A stretch of 21,272 nucleotides of DNA, from assembly GCF_000313135.1 (NCBI RefSeq), contig NW_004457380.1, forward strand, positions 619,946 to 641,217. The letters run 5' to 3'. The position numbers were made by a program, and so were the translations under genes. The notes below the pieces were generated by a model. It had not been told where the DNA came from, ran no database searches, and was given only the letters and a program-made list of their open reading frames with translations. This document shows, in pieces, positions 8,093 to 18,200 of the stretch. This DNA comes from Acanthamoeba castellanii str. Neff. Its lineage: Eukaryota; Discosea; Longamoebia; Acanthamoebidae. The first letter of the stretch is position 1. Every line of letters begins with the position of its first letter.

Positions 8093-8938
8093 ATGGACGG
8101 CCAGCGTAACTTTGTGCGGCGCCGATCCGACTACGCGGTCATGGCCGTCTTCCTGGCGCTTATGGTCGCCGCGGGCTGCGTCAGCTTCCCGGCCTACTCG
8201 ACCGAGGAGGACCTGCGGCTCATGTCGGCGGTCTACGATCCGCTGGGTCTGGGCTGGTCGTCGGCGGCCAAGTGGGTGGGCTGGTACTTCATCACCGTGG
8301 CCGCCCTACACGGGCTGACCTGGTCCCTATTCCTGGGCTTCCTCTACATCAACAAGAAGGACACCCCCATCGGCCCCACGTTCTTCGCGCAGGCGCGCGC
8401 AATCGAGACCAACTTCTTCCTCCTGCCCCTGGTCCAGGTGGTCTGCGACATAGCGACACAAGACGGCTGGACCAAGGTGACGATGGGCAACACGGAGCCG
8501 GCGCTGGTCCTACGCGACGTGCTGCTGTGGATGCTGTGCTTCGAGTGGGCCTGGTACGTCCAGCACAGGCTCATGCACGACGTCAAGCCGTTCTGGAAGT
8601 ACGGCCACTACTTCCACCACCAGTGGAAGAAGCCGGAGCACATGCTGGGCATCACCAACTTCGCCTTCGATCACGTGGTCGAGGTGTGGGTCACCATGTC
8701 GTCCTCCTTCCTGGGCTACCTCCTCTTTCCCTCCAACTTCTACGTCGGCAAGGCGATCGCGCTGGTCTACATGGTCCTGGCGGTCCTGGCGCACTGGGAG
8801 GGCTTCCACCTGTCGCGCTACCACATCAACCACCACTACCTGGTCACCAAGAACTACGGCAGCCACGTCCCCATCTTCGACATGCTCTTCGGCACCTACC
8901 AGTGGGAACCGTACCCAAGAAAAGGACGGGTGGAGTGA
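8093..8938 (+). CDS. Sterol desaturase / fatty acid hydroxylase superfamily membrane protein
   Basis: Single exon, ATG at 8093, 281 residues; the frame is open a little upstream but has no earlier ATG. Hydrophobic segments lie at about 14-32, 62-85, 108-120, 142-156, 205-214 and 220-236. The metal-binding histidine clusters are present and in order: HRLMH (158-162), HYFHH (172-176), His234/His239 and HINHH (244-248). The family (ERG3, ERG25/SMO, related hydroxylases) uses a di-iron centre and O2 in the ER membrane to hydroxylate or desaturate sterols or lipids. Motif spacing fits a C-4 methylsterol oxidase or general hydroxylase, but the exact substrate cannot be assigned. It is unusual here in lacking introns. 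AATAAA follows at 9081. Confidence 0.88.
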   Translation: MDGQRNFVRRRSDYAVMAVFLALMVAAGCVSFPAYSTEEDLRLMSAVYDPLGLGWSSAAKWVGWYFITVAALHGLTWSLFLGFLYINKKDTPIGPTFFAQARAIETNFFLLPLVQVVCDIATQDGWTKVTMGNTEPALVLRDVLLWMLCFEWAWYVQHRLMHDVKPFWKYGHYFHHQWKKPEHMLGITNFAFDHVVEVWVTMSSSFLGYLLFPSNFYVGKAIALVYMVLAVLAHWEGFHLSRYHINHHYLVTKNYGSHVPIFDMLFGTYQWEPYPRKGRVE

Positions 8939-8948
8939 TCTTAGGATG

Positions 8949-9015
8949 CACCACATCAATACAGCTTCAGCTTCAGCCCCGCTCTGGTGGCCACCACATC
9001 AATACAGCTTCAGCT
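8949..9015 (+). repeat. 24-bp exact direct repeat in the 3' region of the desaturase-family gene
   Basis: The 24-bp sequence beginning CACCACATCAATACAGC and ending TTCAGCT occurs at 8949-8972 and again at 8992-9015, 43 bp apart start to start. It begins 11 bp after the stop codon. Confidence 0.85.
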
Positions 9016-9080
9016 GGTATTAATCAAAAACAGAACATTGATTTTCAAAAAGAAAAAAAGAAAAAGAAAAGAGAAATAGA

Positions 9081-9086
9081 AATAAA
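9081..9086 (+). terminator. Poly(A) signal AATAAA of the desaturase-family gene
   Basis: AATAAA lies 143 bp after the stop, in an A-rich stretch, 31 bp before the start of the next gene on the same strand. Transcription units are therefore very tightly spaced. Confidence 0.55.
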
Positions 9087-9116
9087 CATACAAAACAGCT
9101 GCAAACAAGATCAAAG

Positions 9117-10266
9117 ATGAAGGCGACGAGGTTGATGGGCGCTGGTGGCCGGGCGACGGCAGGGCGTGCGGCGACTGTGGCGGTCACCCCTTGCTGGGGC
9201 AGTGGCGGCCATAACCAATGGCGGCGATCAGCGCTCGCCACAACCGCTACCGCCACCACCTCGCGCGTGTCCCTCGAGAAGTCGACCAGCCACCAGGGCG
9301 TCGCCTTCCTCACCCTCACCAAGTAGTCCCCCTCGCCCTATATTTTTAAATAATATAAATAATATCCTTTATTTATTTATTTTTATTTCCCCTTTAAAAA
9401 ATATTAGATTTATTTATTCAATTCCTTCCCGCGTAGCGCGAGGGAGAGGAACGCGCTGTCGGTCGAGGCCCTCGAGGAGCTCAAGGCCACGCTGGCCGAC
9501 GTCGAGTCGCACCGCAGCTTCGGCGACGTCCGTGTAGTGGTCCTGCGCGCCCAGGGTCCGGTCTTCAGCGCGGGCCACAACGTCAAAGAAATGCGCGGCT
9601 CTGAGCGCGACCCGGCCTACTTTGCGCGCTGCTTCGCGCTGTGCTCGGAGGTCATGCAGGCCGTGCGCGGGCTGCGCGTACCGGTCATCGCCCAGGTCGA
9701 CGGCCTGGCCACGGCTGCCGGCGCCCAGCTCGTCGCCAGCTGCGACCTGGTCGTCGCCTCCGAAGACTCGCACTTTGCCACGCCCGGTACGCACGCGCGT
9801 GCGTGTGCAGTGGGTGAGTGTGTGCGGTGATGAACTTTAACGTGTGCCGTGCGTGTGCAGGTGTGAAGATAGGGCTGTTCTGCACGACGCCGGCGGTGGC
9901 GCTCGGTCGCGCGATCAACTCGGAGAAGAAGATGATGGAGATGCTCCTCACGGGCGAGCCCATCACCGCCCAGGAGGCCCACACCTATGGGCTCGTGAAC
10001 AAGTACCGTGCTGCGTGTTGCGTGTCGTGCCATCCTGTCGTGTCGTGTCGTGTTGTGTGCGTGTGGCATGCGTGTCGTGTCGTTGGTCGCTGATCGCTGA
10101 TCGTTGATCGCTGGCACGCGCAGGGTGGTGCCCAAGGCGCAGATCGAAGAGGCGACACTCGAGCTGGCGAAGAAGATCGTGTCCTATTCGCCGTCGGTGA
10201 TCGGCCTGGGCAAGAAGGCCTTCTACCAGCAGATGGCCCAACCCGACATCAGCCAGGTACCGCAGC

Positions 10267-10297
<31 letters not shown>

Positions 10298-10512
10298 TTA
10301 TCTCTTGCGACCCCCCAACGAGCGTGCGTGTCGTGCATGTCATGTTGTGCGTGTGCCGTGTGTGTCGTGTCGTGCGCGGTTGTTGTGTGCGGTGACAGGC
10401 GTACAAGTTCGCCGAGGGCGTGATGTGCGCGAACGCTGTGGCCGAAGACGCCTACGAGGGCATGAGCGCCTTCGTAGAGAAGAGAAAGCCCACGTGGAAG
10501 CCCACGCACTGA
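9117..10512 (+). CDS. ECHDC3: Enoyl-CoA hydratase/isomerase family protein, ECHDC3-like
   Basis: Exons: 9117-9322, 9437-9786, 9861-10002, 10124-10256, 10399-10512. All phases close and give 314 residues, close to human ECHDC3 (about 300). The first 25 or so residues are Arg/Ala-rich without acids ([20 protein letters not shown]), a likely mitochondrial presequence. The crotonase core follows: [12 protein letters not shown], the first oxyanion-hole segment [13 protein letters not shown] (109-121), the second [15 protein letters not shown] (about 161-175), then the [19 protein letters not shown] segment. Active hydratases carry Glu in place of Gln166 and Gly186 (my placement by motif), so this protein probably lacks hydratase chemistry, as known for ECHDC3-type members. 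It may act as a non-hydratase acyl-CoA-binding protein. Exon 1 ends at AA|GTAGTC inside what would otherwise be a stop, so splicing of the AT-rich first intron is required. Confidence 0.87.
10086..10113 (+). repeat. Tandem TCGCTGA/TGATCGC heptamer in intron 3
   Basis: Four imperfect copies of a 7-8-bp unit (TCGCTGA, TCGCTGA, TCGTTGA, TCGCTGG) just upstream of the intron 3 acceptor of the ECHDC3-like gene. Confidence 0.6.
10260..10293 (+). repeat. (CCGCAG)n microsatellite directly after a splice donor
   Basis: Five full CCGCAG units plus CCGC start 3 bp inside intron 4 of the ECHDC3-like gene. The repeat is in frame with the exon and, if unspliced, would add a short Pro-Gln run. Confidence 0.8.
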
Positions 10513-10587
10513 GCTCAGATCGTGCGTGTGCGTGTGCGTGTGCGACCGTCCGTGTGTGTGTGCGTGCGGATAATAGGAGTTAAAGTG
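10513..10587. other. 75-bp gap between convergent stop codons
   Basis: Only 75 bp separate the ECHDC3-like stop (+) from the glutathione transferase stop (-). The gap holds a GTGCGTGTGCGTGTGCG tract and no AATAAA on either strand. The two 3' untranslated regions must overlap or extend into the opposite gene. Confidence 0.7.
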
Positions 10588-11478
10588 TTATAGTTTGGCT
10601 TTTTTAATGTCGTCGTGATCGTGGTGTTGATAGTAGTAGTCGTCGAGCTTCTTCATCTTCACGAACTGGAAGAAGAGCTTGTGCACCTTCTCAAAGCCCG
10701 GCCACGCCGCCATTCGCTCCACGTAGGCCTGCAGCTGCGGTCGGTTGCCCAAGTCCGAGTCCACCATGCGCAACTATGTGTTCACGCCGTGTCAGCACGA
10801 CACACGCACGACACACGCACGACACACGCACGCCACACGCACATGACGAACCTGCATGAGTTCGCACACGCAGGAGAGATCGGCTATGGAGACCTCCTCG
10901 CCCATGAGGTACTTCTTGCCGTTCATCAGCCACACGTCGTTGAGGATGTCCATCGCTTTTTGAACCTGCGCACAACCCCGCTTAGTAACGACATACGACG
11001 CACACGATACGCGCACGACACGACACACGACACACACGCCAACGCACACACGCCACACAGTGTAAAAAGAAAGTACCTCCTTCGCCGTTCGGGCGACGGC
11101 CTTGGCGTCGTAGGGTCGACCCAGGGACTTGGCAAAAATGTAGGCCACCACCGCCTTCCGGAAGCCCAGGTGGTGCCTGCACGAAGAACAAAAAGTTCAA
11201 GCCAATCACAAGCAAGAGCGTGATCAGACCAGTCGACAAGAAATCATTGTTGCAGGGCAACGAGTGGAGAGAGAGGGTTACCAGTCGAGGTAGGAGTCGA
11301 TTCGGGTCCGTTTGAGGAGGTCGGATCGAGGGTACCAGTGGTCGGGCGTGTTGTACTTTTGGGAGAGGTAGCGCAGGATCGTGTGACTATGTAGCCACCA
11401 CCAGTTGTTAACACCAACACATCATCACAACGCGACAACAACAGCAACAGAAACAGCAACAGCCGTGTTGGTCATCAT

Positions 11479-11509
<31 letters not shown>

Positions 11510-12143
11510 GAGACGGCGAGGTCACCGTGTGGTCGTACCTCTCGAAGACGACATCGCCGTGATCGATGATAACCGGCACCTTGCGCATGGGGTTGCTGTG
11601 TAGAACGTCACGTGCAGACATGGGACGATGAGCGATGCAGCAAGAGAGACAGATGGAAGAGATGGTTAACGTACATGGTGGCGTACTGGTCGGAGAGGTG
11701 CTGGCCCTTCATGATGCGCACCAATCGAAACTCGTAAGGGATGCGATTCACCTCCAGGAACCACATAACCGCTCGTGAGGGCTGGCTCATTCCATTCCCC
11801 AACAAAATGAGCTTGTCCTTGTCCCTGCACCGTGGACAACACAAGCATTAATGGCAATGTCCCGCCATGGCAGGCGAGTAGAGCCAAAAATCGGGGGGGG
11901 GGCACAAAATTGGCAAATAAGATGGCGCTGATGGAGGGAGCGGTACGCTTCACTGTTGTAGAGGCTGGGCAGAGGCGCTTGATCCACAGCCGATTGTGAT
12001 TTGGTCGTGGAGATCTTCTTCTTGTGATTGGTGTTGTGATTCGCGTTGTGATTGGCGTTCCTTCTCGAGGACGTAATGAACGAGAGCAGGGACGACCAGT
12101 TGGAAGGGAACACGCTGCCCCCTGCTCCGCCGCTGTCGCTCAT
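10588..12143 (-). CDS. Theta-class glutathione S-transferase
   Basis: Exons (minus strand): 12143-11947, 11824-11675, 11595-11539, 11386-11282, 11176-11077, 10965-10852, 10773-10588. All phases close and give 302 residues. The first 66 residues are a low-complexity Asn/His-rich N-terminal extension not found in typical theta GSTs. The thioredoxin-like domain begins at KLILLGNGMSQPSRAVMWFL (about 70-89). Ser79 sits where the theta-class catalytic serine is found, and the glutathione-site elements INPMRKVPV and DVVFES follow. MKGQHLSD is a typical theta signature. The helical C-terminal domain includes RTRIDSYLDWHH and EEVSIADL. The protein would conjugate glutathione to electrophiles or reduce peroxides in the cytosol. 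The tail ends in a Tyr/His/Asp/Lys-rich stretch (DDYYYQHHDHDD). Intron 3 contains a long (CAA)n array. Confidence 0.9.
11479..11509. repeat. (CAA)n microsatellite in GST intron 3
   Basis: About ten uninterrupted ACA/CAA units inside the intron 11387-11538. On the gene strand this is (TTG)n. Confidence 0.85.
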
Positions 12144-12516
12144 GTTGATCTTGCTCGCTCAGATCAGGCTAATCGTGGGTGGTGTCTTGTCGCTCCACAA
12201 AAAATCGAGGCCCCAGAACGAAAAATAACTCGAAATGCAAGGCGAGGCCGTGGAGATGGAGTGATGTAGAACCACTCGAGTGGTGGATTCAGAATGGGTG
12301 GAGGAGATTGCCTCAAATCTCAGCAAGCTCGATTGGAGATTCGGTCGTTGTCGTACTGCTCGGCAAAACCGAACCAAAAAGAAACCAATAGAAAAGAACC
12401 GGGAAATGAAACGAGAAAGGCGGAACGACCAACCACCATTGTGGAGTGAATGAAGTTCATACAAAGAGAAGATAAAGAAGATGAAGAAGATGGCTACACA
12501 CCAGCTCAGCACATCA
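12144..12516. other. Intergenic region upstream of the GST gene
   Basis: 373 bp that should hold the GST promoter and the 3' region of the Ser-rich gene, both on the minus strand. Reading frames in either direction have no protein-like features. No TATA box or AATAAA is obvious. Confidence 0.5.
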
Positions 12517-14977
12517 TCACTCAGCCTTCTGGGGAAGCTGGATGACCACGGCCTCGTTAGCCTCGGAGAAGAACAGCTCGTCTTCCTCCTCGTCGTCATC
12601 GTCGGCACCGCCGCCACTTGTGCCATTACCGAGGGCCGAGGCCGAGCCGCTGTCGGGAGCTCTCTCCTTCACGCGCGACAGCAGTTCCTCCTCCATCGCC
12701 ATCTTCACCGTCTTGGTGGCCACCACGCTCGGCCGCCGCTCCTGGCCCGCCGCCGGCTTCTTCTTCGCGGCCGCAGCCTCCGGCGCCGGCGCCGCGGCGT
12801 TGTTGGGCTCGCCGCCCACGGCCTGGTCGAGCTGGTCGCTGCTCCTGGTGGCTGCCGCCGCCGGCGCCGCGGTGGCGCTGTCGACACCATGAATGACGGC
12901 GACGGCGTCATCGTCTTCGCCTCGGATGTCTTCTTCGTCTTCGCCTTCGGAGGGCTGCTCCTCGTCCTCCACCGGCTGTGCCGATGACGACTCATCGCCC
13001 GCCGTTGTCGTTGCCGTTGACTTGTTGTGTCCTTCATCGTCGTCGCCGCCGTCGGCGAGGCCGGTGCGCGGGGCGGCGGCGATCTTGTCGCCCGATGGCT
13101 CCACGGCGTCGGCGTCGGGCTTCTTCCGCATCAGGCGCTTGCTCCGGCTTCGCCACTTGCCCTCCTTCTTGCAGTCTTCGAGGCCCTTCTCGTTTTCCTT
13201 GTCTTTTTCTTTTTCTTTCTTGTCCCACCACCCCTTGCGTCGCTCTCCGTTCTTGGGCGAGTGCGACTCCGGCGACCCGCTCGGTGGGCTCCCCGCTAGC
13301 ATTCCTGCGCACGACACACACGCACACAGCTCGGAGTCAAAAACCACCACGATCACAAGAACGAAAGCGAAAGCGAAAGAGAGAGAAAGAACGAATACCA
13401 TCTTTGTCGTCTTTCTTGCCGAGCCAGGTCCTCGGGCTGGCCATGGCGGCCATGCCGCGGCGTATGATGGTGCTCCCGCCCGCCTTTTCCTTTTCCTTTT
13501 CCTTCTCGTCCCGATAGGTTCGCAGCGCGGAGGCTGGCTGCTCGCGCGCCGACGGGATCGCGAGCCCGGCCACCGCCGGCCGCTTGAACACGTGCACCTC
13601 GCCGCTTCCATACGCCTTCATTCTTTCTCCGTCCTCACTTTCACTCTTTGCTTTGTCTTCGCTTTCGTTCTCCTTGGAAGCGGCGGCGGCGCTGCTTTCG
13701 TCGGCCGCCTCGACATCGGTCCCGTCTATGGTCCACTGATCGCCCGCGCCCAGCACGTCGCCCATCGGAATGTTGCGTCGCATCGACGACGGCATGAGGG
13801 CCACGAGCGTGTTGTGGTCGCGGGCCTCCTCGGCGGTGATGTGGTGCTTGCGCACCCAGGCCGTCGCGTCGCTCTTGGCAAAGACCACCTCGACCACCGG
13901 CGACGACGACTCGCTGGCAGCGCGACGCGACGACGATGACCCGAGACGCGAAGACGACGAAGAAAGCGAAGACGAAGCCGACGGCGTCGAGGAGAGCGAA
14001 GACGACGCCGGCGACGACGAGGCGATGCCTGTGGCGCGGGCCGAGGTGAAGCTCCAGCCCTCGCCCCGCGCCGACTTGGGCACCCGCGCGCTCTTCGATT
14101 GCTTGAGCTTGCCGCCGCTGCCGCCGCTCTTGCGGCCCTGCGACGCGGCCGCCGACGACGACTTGGACGAGCCCAGCACCTTGGGCGAGCGCGGCGACGG
14201 TGACGTGGACGTTGACGGCGGCGACGGCGACGGTGACGGTGCGTTGTGGGCGAGGGCGTGGAGGCCGGTGAGGCCCGGCACGATGCTGGGCCGCGGGGCG
14301 GGGGTGGAGTTGGCCCGCCCCCTCCCCTTCTTGCGGGAAACGGCCTCCCCGCTTTCGCATTCGCTTTCTCGTCGCTTTCGTTCTTCCGCCACGGCTTCGC
14401 TTTCTGCGCTCTTTGATTTGATGATCGTGGTGGAGCCGGTGTCGTCCGCATCAACGTCGAGCGCCGCCCGACGAGGCGAGAGGGCGATGGAGTTGATGCG
14501 CCCGCGGCTCTCCTCCTGAAGATGCTCGCGGCTGCGGGTTCCCGCCGAATTGTTGACGGCTACGATCTCGGTCGATGAAGAGGATGAGAGGCAGCCGGGC
14601 GAGGATGCAGGCGAGGGTACCATCATCATCATTGTGACGCTTTGTCGCGCCGACGTGGCCGAACGGGGCGAGGGGATAGTCGTACACGATGTCGCGGGCG
14701 CGCCTGACGCCGAAGATGGAGAAGGCGGCGAGCGTGGCGATTTGATTTTGGATTTCGATTTCGTCTTCTTGTGCTTGCTCGTCTTTGAAGAAGATGAAGA
14801 TGGAGATGGAATGGGAGAAGATGGGGATGATGAGTTGCTATTGGCGGTGGTCGTGGTGTCCTCGTTGTCGCTGTCTGACGCCGAGATTGAGGTCGAGCGA
14901 TCGAGTTTGTTTTCGTTCTTGTTGCGCATGGCCCGGAAGGAGAGCGAGCGCGTGGCCCGTTTCACCACCGACGACAT
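12517..14977 (-). CDS. Ser-rich, mostly disordered protein of unknown function
   Basis: Exons 14977-13399 and 13304-12517 (minus strand) join in phase 1 and give 788 residues. I do not recognise the family. Residues 1-350 are Ser/Pro/Lys-rich with many SP and RSP sites and a run of four Met (about residue 115). About 355-425 is the least repetitive stretch, with VVEVVFAKSDATAWVRKHHI, EEARDHNTLVALMPSSMRRN and GAGDQWTIDGTD. It may be a small folded domain or a conserved motif block. Charged runs follow ([20 protein letters not shown]), then Ala-rich and Asp/Glu-rich stretches (ADDDDEEEDELFF) before a short C-terminus, VVIQLPQKAE. No signal peptide or membrane helix is seen. The basic N-terminus and SP sites fit a nuclear, cytoskeletal or signalling phosphoprotein, but that is a guess. 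Long reading frames on the opposite strand have the composition expected of GC-rich antisense. Confidence 0.75.
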
Positions 14978-15271
14978 CTCGCTACTCCTTTATCGTTCGT
15001 TCTTTTTCTTCGTTCTCCCTCCCCCTCTTCCTTCGCTTCGTTCTTCTCTTTCGTTCTTCGTTCTCTTCTCCGTGCTGCTGTGTTGTTTCTTCGCGCTTCG
15101 TTCTTGCGCCCCCCTTCGTGTATTGGTTGGTTCCCGTTGATGGCGTTCGTATCCACGACACAGACAGTTATGAATTGCATTTCTCCCTTATTTCATTGGC
15201 GCGTCCAATCCCACCGTTGAAACAGTTCCGTCTGCGCCACAAAGGCACACAACACGCATTCGCTCTTTCAT
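14978..15271. other. Leader/promoter region of the Ser-rich gene, purine-rich on the gene strand
   Basis: 294 bp between the Ser-rich gene start and the E4 stop, both on the minus strand. The + strand from about 14990 to 15110 is almost pure pyrimidine, with recurring CGTTCTT and CTTCGTTCTT words, so the transcript leader would be GAA/AACG-rich. No clear TATA box or AATAAA is visible. Confidence 0.55.
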
Positions 15272-18200
15272 TCATTGACTCCTCTTGCTCTGCTTCCACT
15301 CTTCGATCCGCGCCTTGAGCTCAGTGTCTGTGGCCACAGTTGTTAGAGGGTGTCATGCAGAGTGAGTCCCACAGTGCCCTCGAGAGCGGGGCAGAAGAAG
15401 AAAAAGAAGAAGGGCGTACTGGGCTGCAGCATGTCGATGGTGAGGCGGGCGCGATTGAAGGGGTCGGTGGGGTCGCTGAGGAGGTGGCGCGTGATGGCCG
15501 AGCGGTCCATGGTGTTGTTCGACGAGGGCAAGATGACCGGGTCCTCCATGAGCTCGAACGTGATCGGATCTGACGCGTTAACCGGACACACACGGGTTAG
15601 CGAACAGGACCGCACACGCACACGCACACACCAGGCTGAAGAAAGTACCGAGGAACTCGTCGGGGATCTCGCCCATCTCCTCCTGCATCTTCTGCTCCTG
15701 GTCGAGGTAAGCAGCCGCCTCCTCGACGAACACGCCGAAGCGCTCGATGTCCGGCTGCACGCGCACCCGAAAAGAAAGAAAGAAAGAAAGCAAGAAAGTG
15801 AATACCAGAAATAATCAAAATCAAAATCAATTCACAATCACAAATAAAAAGAGAAACTTATAAATATCGAAGGGTCGGTCGTACGAGGGAGAGGATCATC
15901 TGGTCCTTGAGCAGTGCGACGATCCGTCGGAAGGCCTCGGGCTTGAAGGAGCGGCCGTCGCGCTGCACGGCCTCCTTGAAGGCCTTGTGCTGGCCGAAGT
16001 TGAGGTAGATCTCCACGATCCGCTTGAGCCACTCCTTGGGCGTGAAGTTGTACTTGGCCGGATCCCACACCTGCCACCCCCCCCGCGCAAGCGAAGACGA
16101 GCAAAAAGAGCGAAGAGCGAAGACATGTCAAGTTTGGGGTTAGCGAGTGTCTCGTCGACGAGTCGCGGGCAAGACACGGAGGCCTTTACCTGGATCTCCT
16201 GGCACTTGGTGCTGGCCAGCTCGATGACGTAGTAGTTGAGCATCACCGCGATGCGGTCGATCATCTCCGGCCGCAGGAACGTCTCCGGCGCCTTCTCGCT
16301 CAGGTACCTGAGCGGAGCGCCGACGTCAGCAAAGAGAGAGGGAGAGAGAAAGAGAGAAAGAGAGAAACGAAGAATGAAGAACCAACGAAACGGGGCTGTG
16401 AGGGGGCTGAAAGATGTACAGTAGCAGGAGGACGGTCTCGTTGCTGAGTATGCCGAGCGTGGAGGTTTGCCGCTCGTTTTGGGCCAACGTCTGCTCGCGT
16501 TCGGCCCTCGCCTCCTGCGGTGGTGCGCAATTGAAGAGTCGACGCAACTTGAGTCTGGAATGCGCAGAATGCACACATGCGTGCGGCGTGTGTCGTTGGG
16601 CGTGTCGAGTGGTCTGCCTGTCTGGCGTTGGGCGCGTACCTCGGGCTGGGCCTCCCACGTCTGGCGGTCTTGCATCTCGACCTCGATGGTGTGGATCTCC
16701 TCCAGCTTGTGCAGTACCTCGTCAAGCAGGTATGTGGCGTCGTTGATCAGCATGTTCACGAACTGCAAGAATAGCTCCGTATTCCTGCACCCGACCAATT
16801 ACCCACCGTACAGCACGCGCACTTCACGACACGACACGACACGACCAACGACACGACGAACGAGAAAACACGGTGCGTACTGTGAAGCGGCGTTCATGGC
16901 GCCCTCGTACTGAGGAAGACCGCGCAGGTACTTGAGCAAGAGGGCGATATGCCGCCTCACGAAGAACTTGTCATAGAACTGCGCGTGCCCTTTACCCTCC
17001 CAAACCGTCAGCCAAAAATGAGCAATTGAGCCAGTGCGTGCGCTGGCGCTGACGGTGTGTGCGTGCGGGAGGCGCGTACGGCCGGTGGTCTCGATGTCTA
17101 CGTAGAGTTTGATGAGCGCCGGTGTGAGGTACTTGATGGCCGTCGGATTCGAGTCAATTTGTTGGAACACGAACGGAAGCCGGACCCTACATTGACGACG
17201 CATGAGCGCGGCATCCTTAGCCACGGCGCGCACACGGCGCACGACACACGGCGCACACGGGGCACACAGCACGCGCATACCCTCGGAAGGAACGCATCTG
17301 GTCCCTGTCGGCGTCGGGCGAGAATTCGTAGAGCACCTCGACCAGCTTCGAGCGCATGTGGGGATTCTTCGACGAAGAAAGACGAGTGTGAGCCACAGCA
17401 CGCAAAAGAAAAAAAATAAAAGATTGCATATGAGAAAAGGAAAAGGAAAAGGAAAAGGCACCTTGATGTGCTGGCTGCTGCCCAGGAAGAGGACGAGGAA
17501 GTCGACGAACGAGGTGACCGCGATGGACGAGGAGATGGCGTCGGGGCTTGATTGGAGCACGAACAGGACAAAGGTGATCATGTCGTCCACCAGGAACTCG
17601 GGCAGAGCGCCGAACTCCATCTCCGGAGGCGCCAGCGGGAGACTGCACCGACAGCGACCCGGTGAGCCAAATGCACGCAGCGCGGACGAGACGCACGACA
17701 CGCACGGCCAAACGGCGCAGCAAGGCACTCAGGCACGCACCCCTTGTTCTCTGGGTCAACGAGGTGACAGAGCCATTTGGCAGAGAAGGCGTAGAAGTTG
17801 AGGGCAGCCTGGATCAGCCTCGGATCCAGCAGTTGCGCGTCTATCGCCAGTAGTGCTCTATGTTTGCGCATACACACAGATCAACATGTGCGCCGTGCGC
17901 GTGCGGTCTATCGTGGTGTGTATGTCTGTGTGTGTGTGTGTGGTGGTGGTGGTGGTGGTGGTGGTGGTGGTGGTGGTGGTGGTGGTGGTGTGCGTGTGCT
18001 CCTACCTGTGCATGCCCTCGCGCCGCTGCTTCATCCTGGCCAGGTTCGCCTGCATTGCGGCCGCCTGGGGCGACTGAGAACGGCGAGCGTGAGTGTGGAG
18101 AAGTGATCGCCGAGGCTGAGCTCCGCGTACCTGTTGCCACTGGGGCATGGTGTGCTCCATGTCCGTGACCTGCTTGTACACACGGGACAGGGATTCGGCG

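Noticed and set aside
8272..9120. 282-codon + frame overlapping the desaturase-family gene
   Set aside because: It is an Arg/Pro/His-rich shadow in another frame of a gene with clear histidine motifs.
12893..14519. Long + strand reading frames of about 350 and 250 codons
   Set aside because: They lie antisense to the Ser-rich gene, have Ser/Arg/Asp-run composition typical of GC-rich antisense, and lack start and splice context.
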